From the NCBI GenBank assembly GCA_027575805.1, contig JANBPU010000137.1:1-43280 (forward strand): a DNA stretch of 43,280 nt, in the 5' to 3' direction. Source of the DNA: Mycoemilia scoparia. Its lineage: Eukaryota > Kickxellomycota > Kickxellomycetes > Kickxellales > Kickxellaceae. The position numbers and the translations under genes were made by a program. The notes under the pieces are model-generated. The model made no database searches. It saw only the letters and a program-made list of their open reading frames with translations, and was not told the DNA's origin. Position 1 is the stretch's first letter. Each line of letters starts with the position of its first letter. Below, in pieces: positions 12,147 through 21,114 of the stretch.

Positions 12147-12977
12147 CTAAAACCGGCTCAGCGTATCTCTGAGTAACTTTGCTCTCTGCTCTAACAATGC
12201 CGCTCTACCTATATTTCCCAGACCACCTTCCAACCCCGCCAAAAGAGTCAACAAGCTTATCATGGCATCGACATTAGACTTATGAAAATCCTTGTTGTTT
12301 TGGTATGGTATTCCCCCAGATTCAGGCTCCACTAGTCTCCAGCACTGAAGGTTGTGCCGCAACCGGACCAAGAAATCTATTGCAGCCTTTGCCTCAATGA
12401 CCTTTCCTGCTCCCTTTAAATATTTGATATGGCTATCGTGAATTGATAGCCGCTGCTTCATCGCCTTTTCCCATATGCTCTCGTCAACATTGAACCATAT
12501 CGTTGATGTATCATAAATCTGCTGGTCAAATGTACTAAAATAATCCAAAGCTAGGGTTTCTTTGGCGTCATTGTGATTGGATTGAGGATCTGCCTGGTTA
12601 TCTGACCCCGCTTGCTGCTTTTGACGTTTCTTTTGCTGGTTCTTCTGGTCAATGGCTCTACGTTTAGTAAATTTGGCTGAAAGTTTATCTAAGGCATGGA
12701 ATAACGGGACTTCGTTTTCAACTACGCGGATTCTGTCCGTGCTTAACGCAACACAAACAGTGGGTATATTACCTGTGCCTTTCTCCAACTCCATCATTAT
12801 GATTCGATTAAGGAGAAATAAGCGAGTTGCTGGTGACTCTGGGATATACTGAACATTGTTTGTATCTTCCGTCGTTGATTTCCATTTGAAGTATGTAGTA
12901 GCGGAAGTAGAAGAGATTCTTGAAAGTTCCTTTGTAGATTTGTTATCGTACACTCTGGAATCTGTATCCTTACACAT
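12147..12977 (-). CDS. Uncharacterised protein, probably intracellular and basic
   Basis: One exon of 276 aa from the first ATG after an in-frame stop. There is no signal peptide or membrane segment. The N-terminal 40 residues are polar. Residues about 45-115 look folded, with a conserved-looking stretch SPATRLFLLNRIIMMELEKG. A Lys/Gln-rich basic linker follows (RRAIDQKNQQKKRQKQQ), which could serve in nuclear or nucleolar localisation. The C-terminal half is helical and includes KAMKQRLSIHDSHIKYLKGAG and ALLEQRAKLLRDTLSRF. I do not recognise the family. It lies head-to-tail with the BICRA-like gene. An imperfect hairpin (13063-13105) sits about 90 nt upstream of the start. Confidence 0.7.
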   Translation of the reverse strand: MCKDTDSRVYDNKSTKELSRISSTSATTYFKWKSTTEDTNNVQYIPESPATRLFLLNRIIMMELEKGTGNIPTVCVALSTDRIRVVENEVPLFHALDKLSAKFTKRRAIDQKNQQKKRQKQQAGSDNQADPQSNHNDAKETLALDYFSTFDQQIYDTSTIWFNVDESIWEKAMKQRLSIHDSHIKYLKGAGKVIEAKAAIDFLVRLRHNLQCWRLVEPESGGIPYQNNKDFHKSNVDAMISLLTLLAGLEGGLGNIGRAALLEQRAKLLRDTLSRF

Positions 12978-13394
12978 GTTGCTTATCCTTGCTGCAGTTT
13001 GCAATCAACTCCAGCGTATATCCTGTAATTCCTTTTCTAGAATTTAATGCATTGTATTGATAAAGCCAGGAATCCTAGCTAAACCAGAGTTAGTATTCCT
13101 GGTTTAATCAAAAATATTGTTATGGGCCAAGGAGCGAAACTGATCCTATTTGCCATGGCCTAAAACCATACACAGAGACAATTGAAACTCAAAGCTTTTG
13201 TTTCTAATTTGTGCACCAGTGCGCTTCTCATTCTGAAAGAGCATTTGATGATAATAGCAGTAAAAAGTGTTATTGGAATAGACTAAATAATACATTAAAA
13301 TTTTATAGCAGTCAATAGAATTGATGTTGTGGCTTAATGAGAGTATTTGACCTACCACAGCGCCATATAACACGCTGTGATCCTACTACTACCC
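12978..13394. other. Intergenic region with a strong hairpin
   Basis: This 417-nt gap lies between two minus-strand genes. The only notable structure is the inverted repeat at 13063-13105. A 75-codon frame at 13146-13373 has no signature. Confidence 0.5.
13063..13105. repeat. 43-nt imperfect inverted repeat (hairpin)
   Basis: The arms AAGCCAGGAAT (13063-13073) and ATTCCTGGTTT (13095-13105) pair over 11 positions, with one G-T pair in RNA terms. A one-base mismatch follows, then six more pairs (13075-13080 with 13088-13093), leaving a 7-nt loop. It lies 86 nt upstream of the start codon of the 12147-12977 gene, so it may be in its 5' UTR or promoter. Confidence 0.7.
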
Positions 13395-15554
13395 CTAAAG
13401 CTGATGGTAATTGCTGTAAATGCTACCCAGCTGCCCAATTAAAAATGAGCTGGGGCCTGTAGAAGATGTAGCGGCAGTTCCAGTTGGCTCTGCCATGGTA
13501 GACATATGTTTGTTGAAGCGAGCCTGCAGAATGCTTTGCCACTCATCCTCTGCTTCATCGCTTTGCTTTTGCGCAACTTCCACCCGAAGCATCTCGAGTT
13601 CGATGTGGTCTATTAGATCTGTGCTTGAATACGTTTTAGCCTCCTCTCCAATTGCAAATTCCTCCATACTTCCATGATAGGTCAACTTGGAGTCATCATC
13701 GCCAATTTTGGTTGCCATGTCAGCGCTAAGCCTCATGCTGTTGAACTTTTTTATAAGCAGAGCCTCTGACTCATGAAGTCTCTGCCCACTCTCCTTGCAG
13801 TCCTGTTCAAAATTTGGTGGGGGTTCCAGCATTGATTCCGGATACTGATAGACATGATATGGAAGGAGCCTTTGGACCATATCTGTATGGTTTTGAAAGG
13901 GGGTGTCAATATTGGGTGAGCTTACAACATCATGGTCAGCTTTGAGGACAGCCTGGAATCGAGATATCAGCCTGTTAGCATGGAAATCAAGAACCTGCCC
14001 AGAGGGCTTGGTGATATATGAATGCACAAAGGGGATAACGTTGCGACTATAGTCTACTCTGGGCTTTGCTAGCTTTTTGGTCGATTTGGCGATAGGATTT
14101 GGTGCGATCGGCGTCATCCCCGGTTTCTTCGCTGCTAACGATAGATCCCTTGTGGGTGTTGTCTTCATTTGACTCATGACACCAGATGGGGGTCCTGACA
14201 TCGATGGTGGTCGTGGCAATATCTGCGGTGTTTTAAACGCTGCTGCAGGGCTTTGGACTGTATCGAATAGCGTTGATGGCGCATTGGGGGTCAGCACAGG
14301 CCCGGTCGTTTGTGGCGAAAGGGCCATAGGAGGCGCGGCTTTCGTTGGTGATGGGGGTTTGCTTGACACAGCTGATTCTGGCCCAGGACTGTCTGATCGA
14401 GATTTCTTCTTTGAAGAGTACTTTCCTGATCGGACATATCTGCGCTTGTTTTGTTGTGTGCTCGACGTTGGCGTCGTGGGAACAGTTTGAGAGTGGTTCA
14501 TGTTAATAGGGGTTTGTGCACCGCTTCCAGGCATTGATGGCGAACTCTTTTGTATTGAAAGCGATGGTGGAGTAGCTATGCCTGTGGTGGCCGGTTTAAG
14601 TAAAGCACCAGCTTGCTGTTGGCCTTTTAGCTTTGATGTTAACAGGCTCAGCAATTTCTCAGCACCAATGTTTGGCTTTTGCCCACCACCCTGAGCATTC
14701 TGTGCGTTCTGCAAACTGAGCAGTCTTTGAGCCAAAGCTTGCGGGTTACTTCCTAAAAGAGCAAGTGCTGCGGCATTAGGGGGCGCTATCCCTGGCGAAG
14801 GCGCAGGAGAAGCTGCTGGTGGCGTGGATGCAGCTGCTGACTTCGGGGCTATACGAGCGTTTCCTGGTCTTGGCGTTATGTGCAGATTTGTGCTATGTCT
14901 TTGTGGGGTGGGTGTTGATACAATACTAGTCGGCCTTGATGACCGCGCTACCTTTTGCTGACCAGTTGGTGTGTTTGATCCTGATACTCCAGCTGTCCTG
15001 GCTGGCGTACTTGATGATGAATTGGCAGTGCTGTTTGCTGTTTGATTTCGTTGAGCATGCATGCGATTTATCGCATCCATCACTAGTTTCAGCTGTTCTG
15101 GCGTTAGCGTGTTAACCGATTTGTTACCTGGCAGGCGATAGATAACCTGGCTCGCCGTCCGCACAACCTCGATTTCAATGCTGCCAACCTTCATCTTTGT
15201 GATCTGGGTCTTGGGCCCACTGCTGCTATTAGCACCTGTGCTTTGTGACGTTGCCGACAATCCTGGTCGGGGCCTTGGAGTAACAGCATTTCCGCCCTTT
15301 GGTTTAGGGGGCTGGCCTCTATTTGGTGTTCCTGGCGTATTGATAACGGGTCTAACCAGGCTCTTTAGTTGTGGTAATGATGCTGGCGTCCCATTACCAA
15401 TATTTTTTTTTGGAATTACTATCTGTGGTTGGTTGAGCACTCGTGGCCGTATCCGTAGGTGGCCGGCAGCTCCGTTGCCATTGCTTGTGGTTGTTGGTGG
15501 CTTGGGCGTAATTTTTGCCTGTGTCTTGCCGTTATGCTGCTCAATGTTTTCCAT
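13395..15554 (-). CDS. GLTSCR/BICRA-domain protein, likely SWI/SNF-type chromatin remodelling subunit
   Basis: One exon of 719 aa. The first two thirds are low-complexity, rich in Pro, Ser, Thr, Ala and Gln, as expected of a disordered scaffold. A short ordered island (about 120-170) contains IEVVRTASQVIYRLPG. A basic patch RRYVRSGKYSSKKKSRS could be a nuclear signal. From about residue 505 there is a conserved module (DFHANRLISRFQAVLKADHDVV, then VQRLLPYHVYQYPES). This matches the GLTSCR conserved domain known from animal BICRA/BICRAL, defining subunits of non-canonical BAF. A helical tail follows with IELEMLRVEVAQKQSDEAEDEWQ. Membership in a fungal SWI/SNF complex is inferred from the domain. 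The upstream minus-strand frames at 15558-15851 look like UTR. Confidence 0.75.
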   Translation of the reverse strand: MENIEQHNGKTQAKITPKPPTTTSNGNGAAGHLRIRPRVLNQPQIVIPKKNIGNGTPASLPQLKSLVRPVINTPGTPNRGQPPKPKGGNAVTPRPRPGLSATSQSTGANSSSGPKTQITKMKVGSIEIEVVRTASQVIYRLPGNKSVNTLTPEQLKLVMDAINRMHAQRNQTANSTANSSSSTPARTAGVSGSNTPTGQQKVARSSRPTSIVSTPTPQRHSTNLHITPRPGNARIAPKSAAASTPPAASPAPSPGIAPPNAAALALLGSNPQALAQRLLSLQNAQNAQGGGQKPNIGAEKLLSLLTSKLKGQQQAGALLKPATTGIATPPSLSIQKSSPSMPGSGAQTPINMNHSQTVPTTPTSSTQQNKRRYVRSGKYSSKKKSRSDSPGPESAVSSKPPSPTKAAPPMALSPQTTGPVLTPNAPSTLFDTVQSPAAAFKTPQILPRPPSMSGPPSGVMSQMKTTPTRDLSLAAKKPGMTPIAPNPIAKSTKKLAKPRVDYSRNVIPFVHSYITKPSGQVLDFHANRLISRFQAVLKADHDVVSSPNIDTPFQNHTDMVQRLLPYHVYQYPESMLEPPPNFEQDCKESGQRLHESEALLIKKFNSMRLSADMATKIGDDDSKLTYHGSMEEFAIGEEAKTYSSTDLIDHIELEMLRVEVAQKQSDEAEDEWQSILQARFNKHMSTMAEPTGTAATSSTGPSSFLIGQLGSIYSNYHQL

Positions 15555-16273
15555 TTACTAGGAGCATTCATGTGGAGCCCACATCAACGAAGAGAAGCTC
15601 GTGGAATAAAATGGTCTGTGTGAACCTTGCCTGTGGCAACAAACCTTTCGGATAAGCGTATCAGTCGATAGATTGTGATGCCTAACATTGCGAATTATAA
15701 AGCAAAGAAAAATTTTTACTATAACAGCATTCCATAGCAAAGTGCCAAGCAATTTGGAGATAGAGACCAAACCACGGGGCCTAGTGGGTCTCCATCGCAT
15801 ATAGGCAACTTTAGTTACAATAGACAGGAGGAAAGTGACGTTGAATACCAACCTCGTTTCCTAAAACCTAGCAAAAAAGTCTCGTTTAGTCGTTTTGTCT
15901 GCACAGCAAACACTTGTTTGAGCAAAAGTGGCAGGGAAATTTAAATTTCTTAATGTGAGGGAAGCAAGAGCACTTTGAAGCCAGAAATGATTGAATGCTT
16001 TCTTCACGCGCCCACTCATTCGCGAAAAAATCTTCATCCAATGACTTTGGTTTGGTTACGCATTCATTCCATTGACAACCGCCATTTTCACAGCCAGCAT
16101 TAAAAAGAGATTCCCTCACACTCACTCACACAGTGACCACTCCAAAGGTCCGAGCCAGTCCTGATTTTTATGCAAGCTGTGTTCCTAACTTCCTTCTCAG
16201 ATATGTGATAGATAAGTCTTGTACAATGCATTTTTGTAAAAGTATCCTCATAATAAAAATTCTAAAATCATAG
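15555..16273. other. Intergenic region between BICRA-like and RRP43 genes
   Basis: This 719-nt interval holds the 5' flank of the BICRA-like gene and the 3' flank of the RRP43 gene. Frames at 15558-15851 and 15886-16125 (minus) lack domains, and the second has no ATG. Nothing else is seen. Confidence 0.45.
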
Positions 16274-17107
16274 CTATTGAGGGTTGCTGTAAATCTTTTC
16301 TATCTGTTCCTTATGAGTTATTGCCTGACCAACACATCGCTCAATCTGATCCATAGCAAATCCATTAGCCCCAAGCTTCCACACGTTGACCAAATTGTTT
16401 TCTTTGTCTAGAACTATTGTTAAAAAGGAATCACAAAGAGATTCTTCCTCTTTTGACGGGTCGGCAACGATGCGCCCTTCCATAACGGCAAATGTCGATG
16501 GGTAAAGCATAGTTTGGAGCGAAATACCGGCTAACTCGTTTTGGTTAGCAGTAACCATACCCGTTGCCTCATCAAGCTCGGCTTTAGGAAGTTTTGTGTT
16601 TGCCAGCGCCAAGCTCATAGCCATTATTGCTGCATCGGCGACATTTCCATCATAGTTTAGGCAGACTAGGTCGGCATGTAGTACCCATACAGCCTCTCCC
16701 GGCACAATAGATAACGTTGATAGATCTAGTATATTTTTATCGTCAAAAATTCGGTAAAGATATTCGCTGATGACCTGTGCTTGATCGCTGGGTGGGCCTG
16801 GCCTGAACTTGCTCGAACATAGGGGAGATAACTCAATGTTGGGTACAAGGAAGCCCTTTTCTGGATCTGATAAAAGTGGCTCACCAACTTCAGCCTTAAT
16901 ACCACACACAACAGTTGAATTGCCTAGTCTGACCGTAGCTGAACCATTGCCTGTTGTAATAGCGTTCTTTGTCATGCTTATCTTCCTGAACTGATCAAAG
17001 TTGCGTCCACATTGTCTTATGTTTTCCTGCAAGAATCGCCGGTTAAACTCAGCAGGGTGGATCTTTCTGAATGCATCGGTCTCAAAACGTAGCCCTTGGG
17101 TAGCCAT
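16274..17107 (-). CDS. RRP43: Exosome complex subunit RRP43 (EXOSC8 family)
   Basis: One exon of 277 aa, about the length of human EXOSC8. It is a ring subunit of the RNA exosome, which degrades and trims RNA 3'-5' in nucleus and cytoplasm. RNase PH-like landmarks are clear: FNRRFLQENIRQCGRNFDQFR at the start, NGSATVRLGNSTVVCGIKAEVG (about 52-73), then ELSPLCSSKFRPGPPS (about 92-107), VWVLHADLVCLNYDGNVADA and a SFAVMEGRIV-like strand. The family ring subunits lack phosphorolytic activity in eukaryotes, so the protein is structural and RNA-guiding. The start is supported by alignment of RRFLQEN at the expected distance from the N-terminus. Confidence 0.93.
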   Translation of the reverse strand: MATQGLRFETDAFRKIHPAEFNRRFLQENIRQCGRNFDQFRKISMTKNAITTGNGSATVRLGNSTVVCGIKAEVGEPLLSDPEKGFLVPNIELSPLCSSKFRPGPPSDQAQVISEYLYRIFDDKNILDLSTLSIVPGEAVWVLHADLVCLNYDGNVADAAIMAMSLALANTKLPKAELDEATGMVTANQNELAGISLQTMLYPSTFAVMEGRIVADPSKEEESLCDSFLTIVLDKENNLVNVWKLGANGFAMDQIERCVGQAITHKEQIEKIYSNPQ

Positions 17108-17908
17108 CTTGCCTTTGTGTATTTATTAGTGTGGTGAGATTAGGACGCTTGGTCGTTCTAAAATACGATTTGTGATTTTAAGGAGCTGTGTCAATTTATT
17201 CACAAAAAGCAAAACTTTAGCCATTGACACTATTCTTGTGACATTAATAGCGCTCTGATTATGGGGCTTATTTATGTTTTATGTGATTGAATTTCATCAC
17301 TGATCGCTGACATCCCTCCTGTTCCCCGAATTACTGATAAGATAATAGGACTTTTATCAATCTACCTATTTCAATAGCATGGCATATAGATCCCTTCTTA
17401 TTTATTGGACCCTGAGGACCCTTGGTATGGTAGAGCAAGCTAAAGCGTCTTTAAAAATATCAGCATTTTGGTAATTTTCTTATTAGATAGTTTGTATCAG
17501 GTCCAGCCTAATTTCATTAGTTTTCTATTTTTTGTGTTTACTCTTTCTAGTAGCATAGCTCTCCTTGTCTACCCACAGTGTTTTCAATAAAATCTTGTAT
17601 AAAAAATACACCTGGTACTTTTTATAATCGATTTGGATGGTTATTTTTGAGGGCTGGGCTAGCTATTTGCTATTAAACGGTGGTCACTCATTTGGTTGTG
17701 ATTGCCCCTATAATCATTGACCATCAAAACGTATCCTTCAAAAGCTATAATGTATTTGCGTTTTAAACTAATATAGAATTACAGTAGTATTGAAAATAGT
17801 ATTTAAATAAATGCAGTTTTATGTTGCAAAATTTTATAACAAATATTACAATGTTTAGTTGTGTGTTAAATTCCAACCTGCACATCAGAAAAGAAAACAC
17901 ACATTTGT
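17108..17908. other. Gene-free interval with one reversed repeat element
   Basis: This 801-nt gap lies between the RRP43 start and the stop of the first F-box-like gene, both on the minus strand. It contains repeat copy E at about 17636-17752. No coding signature or RNA gene is recognised. Confidence 0.5.
17636..17752 (-). repeat. Dispersed inverted-repeat element, copy E (reverse orientation)
   Basis: The element reads in reverse: one edge has TATTTTTGAGGGC (17643-17655), the other TATCCTTCAAAAGC (17732-17745). The interior CACTCATTTGG and TTGCCCCTATAATCATTG are the reverse complement of the core seen in copies A and B. It lies about 157 nt beyond the stop of the F-box-like gene at 17909-19441 and in the same sense as that gene. 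Confidence 0.7.
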
Positions 17909-19441
17909 TCATCTAATAAGAATAAATGCGATTGTAGTTGTAATTATACACATTACTAGACTTGCCATTAAATGTTCAATATTGTATTGAGTAGCAGGGC
18001 AGAATATATATTTAACCCTGTAATTAAATACTCTCTTCACCTTTTTGCAGATATACCCAAAGTTTATTATTGGCATTTGCTTTTCTTCTATGTATTCCTC
18101 AATAAGCGATGATGGGCTGACCTGGATCTTTGGAAACATTTCCATTATTATGCTGACATCTTGCCTCACTAATTTCCAATTTGCAATTTCAATATACCCA
18201 AGATCTTTACATTTCCACTTTTTTATGTTTCCTCTTTGAATAGGCTCTTTGGATATTAGGTGATACTGCGGATCATACATACTTCCAATGGTTAGGACTT
18301 TTAAACTGTGAAGGTTCTCTACTATATGTTGAAATCCCAAATCCGTTAAAAGAAGTTTCTTGACTTCGCTTAATGATTCTATATCACTATACGGGTCGTT
18401 GTCTCGGCAGGCATTGAATCCTCTAGATCGTACTTCCAAAACCTCGAGATGTGGACAATTCGTTGATACAAGCTTAGAAATAGAATCACTGATGTATGGA
18501 ATGCGTATAGATTTTAGATTTACCCAGCTACTAACAAATATAGAATCCATCGCTTTGTAGTCATTTTCAACCATGTGCGTATGTTTGCTTTTAATAAAAT
18601 TAATGTTGAGCTCTTGGAGTTTTGGAAAGTTAATGCTTTTAATTATCAGCCGGTCATGGTTTCCTTTGACTTCAATACACGATAAAGTGAGTTTTTTTAT
18701 CGATGATTTTATTTGGCCAGAGAGCTTACTAGTGGCCCCAGATGCTAGCGAAACGTCCAGTTCGCTTAAGCTGTACTGCTGCGATGTAAGGATTGCCTGG
18801 AAAAGTCTGCTGTCCATAGGGTAATCAGAGATCTTTAAAAGCTGGAATTGGTTTGGGATGTTTTCGAATGCCAAAGAGGCTTCAATACCAACATTTTCAT
18901 CCGTCCACGATAGTGTGTTTCTTGTATGTAATTCAATTCGAGATATTCTTGGCTGGTGGTTTTTTACCATACGCAGTGCAAGTGCTATTTTTGATTCAGG
19001 GATTCTAAGGTCCAGTGCCTGTAGCTTCGGGACATTCTTTTTTAGCCCCATAAAAAGCATTTCGAGATTCAGGTTTTTCTGAAACAACACGCTCAGCTTG
19101 GTTAATGATGGCCATTTCTTTTGTAGAAAGTTTTCTAGCTCTGATGGTATTCCTTCATCAGGCATATTCGATCCGGTGTGCGTCTTTGGAAGAGACATGG
19201 CTGAGCCCAGTAGGACTATTCGCCTTATGAATTCCTTGTTCTGTTGACATTTACTAAGTTCCCCAATATGCAATGGGTTGATCCAACGCTCCTTCCAGAC
19301 TAACTCCTTAACAAGGTGATTCCAATGCTCCATTTCTCCACTGAATGGCTCTTTTGGCGTGGAATAGTCGCTTGGTTCCAAGGTATAGTATAATATTCGT
19401 CTCTTTATGTCAAGTGGTAGCTTTTGCAAACTTGGAGACAT
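17909..19441 (-). CDS. F-box/leucine-rich-repeat-like protein with possible C-terminal membrane anchor
   Basis: The chosen start is the ATG at 19441, giving 510 aa; it places an F-box-like motif LPLDIKRRILYYTL right at the N-terminus. An upstream extension has no ATG. The body is made of irregular repeats that look like leucine-rich repeats: LQALDLRIPESKIALALRM, LSELDVSLASG, LQELNINFIKS, LEVLEVRSRG and LKVLTIGSMY. Such proteins usually act as substrate receptors of SCF ubiquitin ligases. The last 25 residues (about HLMASLVMCIITTTIAFILIR) are hydrophobic and end in Ile-Arg, which suggests a tail anchor; this is unusual for the class. Its C-terminal third resembles the gene at 25534-27171: GFQHIVENLHSLKVLTIGS against GFLAIVENLPVLQFLTLGT. 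Confidence 0.75.
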   Translation of the reverse strand: MSPSLQKLPLDIKRRILYYTLEPSDYSTPKEPFSGEMEHWNHLVKELVWKERWINPLHIGELSKCQQNKEFIRRIVLLGSAMSLPKTHTGSNMPDEGIPSELENFLQKKWPSLTKLSVLFQKNLNLEMLFMGLKKNVPKLQALDLRIPESKIALALRMVKNHQPRISRIELHTRNTLSWTDENVGIEASLAFENIPNQFQLLKISDYPMDSRLFQAILTSQQYSLSELDVSLASGATSKLSGQIKSSIKKLTLSCIEVKGNHDRLIIKSINFPKLQELNINFIKSKHTHMVENDYKAMDSIFVSSWVNLKSIRIPYISDSISKLVSTNCPHLEVLEVRSRGFNACRDNDPYSDIESLSEVKKLLLTDLGFQHIVENLHSLKVLTIGSMYDPQYHLISKEPIQRGNIKKWKCKDLGYIEIANWKLVRQDVSIIMEMFPKIQVSPSSLIEEYIEEKQMPIINFGYICKKVKRVFNYRVKYIFCPATQYNIEHLMASLVMCIITTTIAFILIR

Positions 19442-20258
19442 TTTATAAATTAGTAGGTGATATATATTACAATTACATAAAGTGAATACAAAAAGCTCGA
19501 TATACAATCATTCGAAGCATATCATAGTTGTCTTATAACCAAAATATCCTCAAATAGTAGCTTATTTTTGATATTAGATATTATTTCAACAATAGATTTT
19601 TGAATTGATCTCTTTGATAGTTTGAGGATTACATAAAATCCAAAAGAAGGTAGATTTTGTGGCGACAGCGTTTAACTCTCTTTGGTAAACCAATGCGAGT
19701 ACTCGAATCACAACCATAACAATTTTGTCGCTATTTTTTTTAGATATTGAGACTTAATACGTATATATTGATATTTAGTGGAATTCTCTCTATCTATCTA
19801 TCTTTGGATTGGTGCACGACCTGTTCTTTCCCAAAGCACAAATTTGGAATTGATGTTTGACAGGCATTTCTAAGGGTTCCATGACTCACAAAGGGAAATA
19901 AATGACATTAATATACTATTATCCTATTTTGTTCACTTTCGAGTTTAGGTAATGCTGCCTGGTTGTCAGAACTGTGACTGCTTTTAGCTACCTGATTTAA
20001 GCTATAGTAGCTCGGCATTACAGTCTTAAACTTGAGTACAGCGCTGTTTTGGAATCACAGCTAAATAAATGCCATGCAGAGCTCGATCAGATCAGCGTGA
20101 TTCCTGATTGATATTGGACTGTTTGCAGCAAATGCAGTTTAGCTGTCCTTGGATGGTTGCATACAACTTTGATTAGTCTTTACAATATTCTAGCCTTTTT
20201 GTTAATTTCCATCTCCTCTTTCTAGGGAATTTAGACATTATTCCTATTTTTCTTATAA
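19442..20258. other. Divergent promoter region between F-box-like and SelS-like genes
   Basis: This 817-nt interval lies between two divergent start codons. It contains a short TCTA repeat near 19790-19803 and an 8-bp inverted pair GGAATCAC (20051-20058) and GTGATTCC (20097-20104). No gene is seen. Regulatory use is likely but unspecified. Confidence 0.45.
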
Positions 20259-20969
20259 ATGTTCAGTATTTTCCATAGCATTTGCGACCTGTTCGCCTCA
20301 GCATCATATTGGTTTGCGGCTATAAAACCATACTTGTTTGTTACATGCATGGTCTTAATTCCAATCTATGTCTTTAGAGACAAGCTCCTTAACCAAGTCA
20401 ACTCCGTTGTGCCTATTCCTGGTGTGAAAAATCCACATATGGACACAGAAAATATAGACAGACTTCGTCGTGAAGCATTGCTCAGGCGCTTAGGGAATAA
20501 ATTCCCTGATAAAAAGAGAGGCGATAAGACTGACAACAACAGTAATAAGGATGACAGTGACAGTGATGACGGAAAGGGTGGTATGCCATCCAAGGGGCCA
20601 TGTGGCTCTTCATCAAATGGCAATGTAAGTATATTTTACCAATGAGTAGAACGGTGAATAGTGATACACTTTGGTTCTATATATATATATATATATACAT
20701 ATACATATCAGCATTACTGCAGTTGTGCTAAATACTCTTTTGAAACTATTAGTCTCGCTTTAAGCTGAAGCCACTTAATAGAGACTTCACATCACGTAGA
20801 GGAGAGTCAAATTTCCGTGACTTGAGTTCATTAGGAGGTAAGTATGGACATCCTCATGTTTACATCAACTCGTTGCTTGATCAGCCAAAAGATTCTAATA
20901 TTTTATGACTTTCATGTGGTAGGACCCGTCAATATTACTCCCTGTGACATGGGAAATTGTGGAGGCTGA
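20259..20969 (+). CDS. Selenoprotein S (VIMP)-like ER membrane protein; 3 exons
   Basis: Exons 20259-20624, 20753-20837 and 20923-20969 give 165 aa. One transmembrane segment lies near residues 20-42 (YLFVTCMVLIPIYVF). A charged helix with RLRREALLRRL and a polar Asp/Ser/Asn/Gly-rich linker follow. The C-terminus reads FKLKPLNRDF, then LSSLGGPVNITPCDMGNCGG. This layout (N-terminal hydrophobic segment, Arg/Glu-Ala-Leu helix, Lys-Pro-Leu patch and a Gly-Gly tail) resembles selenoprotein S, which in animals links the ERAD machinery to p97 at the ER membrane. The frame stops at TGA (20967-20969) and would run three more codons (Cys-Leu-Ser) to TAG at 20979. In animal SelS, a UGA-coded Sec follows Gly-Gly at the same place. 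No SECIS is evident. The family call is tentative. It converges on the PEX8-like gene. Confidence 0.6.
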
Positions 20970-21114
20970 TGTTTATCATAGTTCCAGACTTGCACTTTGT
21001 TTATCATGTACACCAAACTATTTATTTAGCTGTAATTCCTAGTTATCCGCTTAAACCAGCATATTCTATTAGATATGATTACATGTCAATCAATAAATAC
21101 ATCTATCAAAGATT

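Noticed and set aside
15886..16125. Cys-rich 79-codon minus-strand frame
   Set aside because: Starts at GTG with no internal ATG, and Cys spacing fits no known zinc-binding motif.
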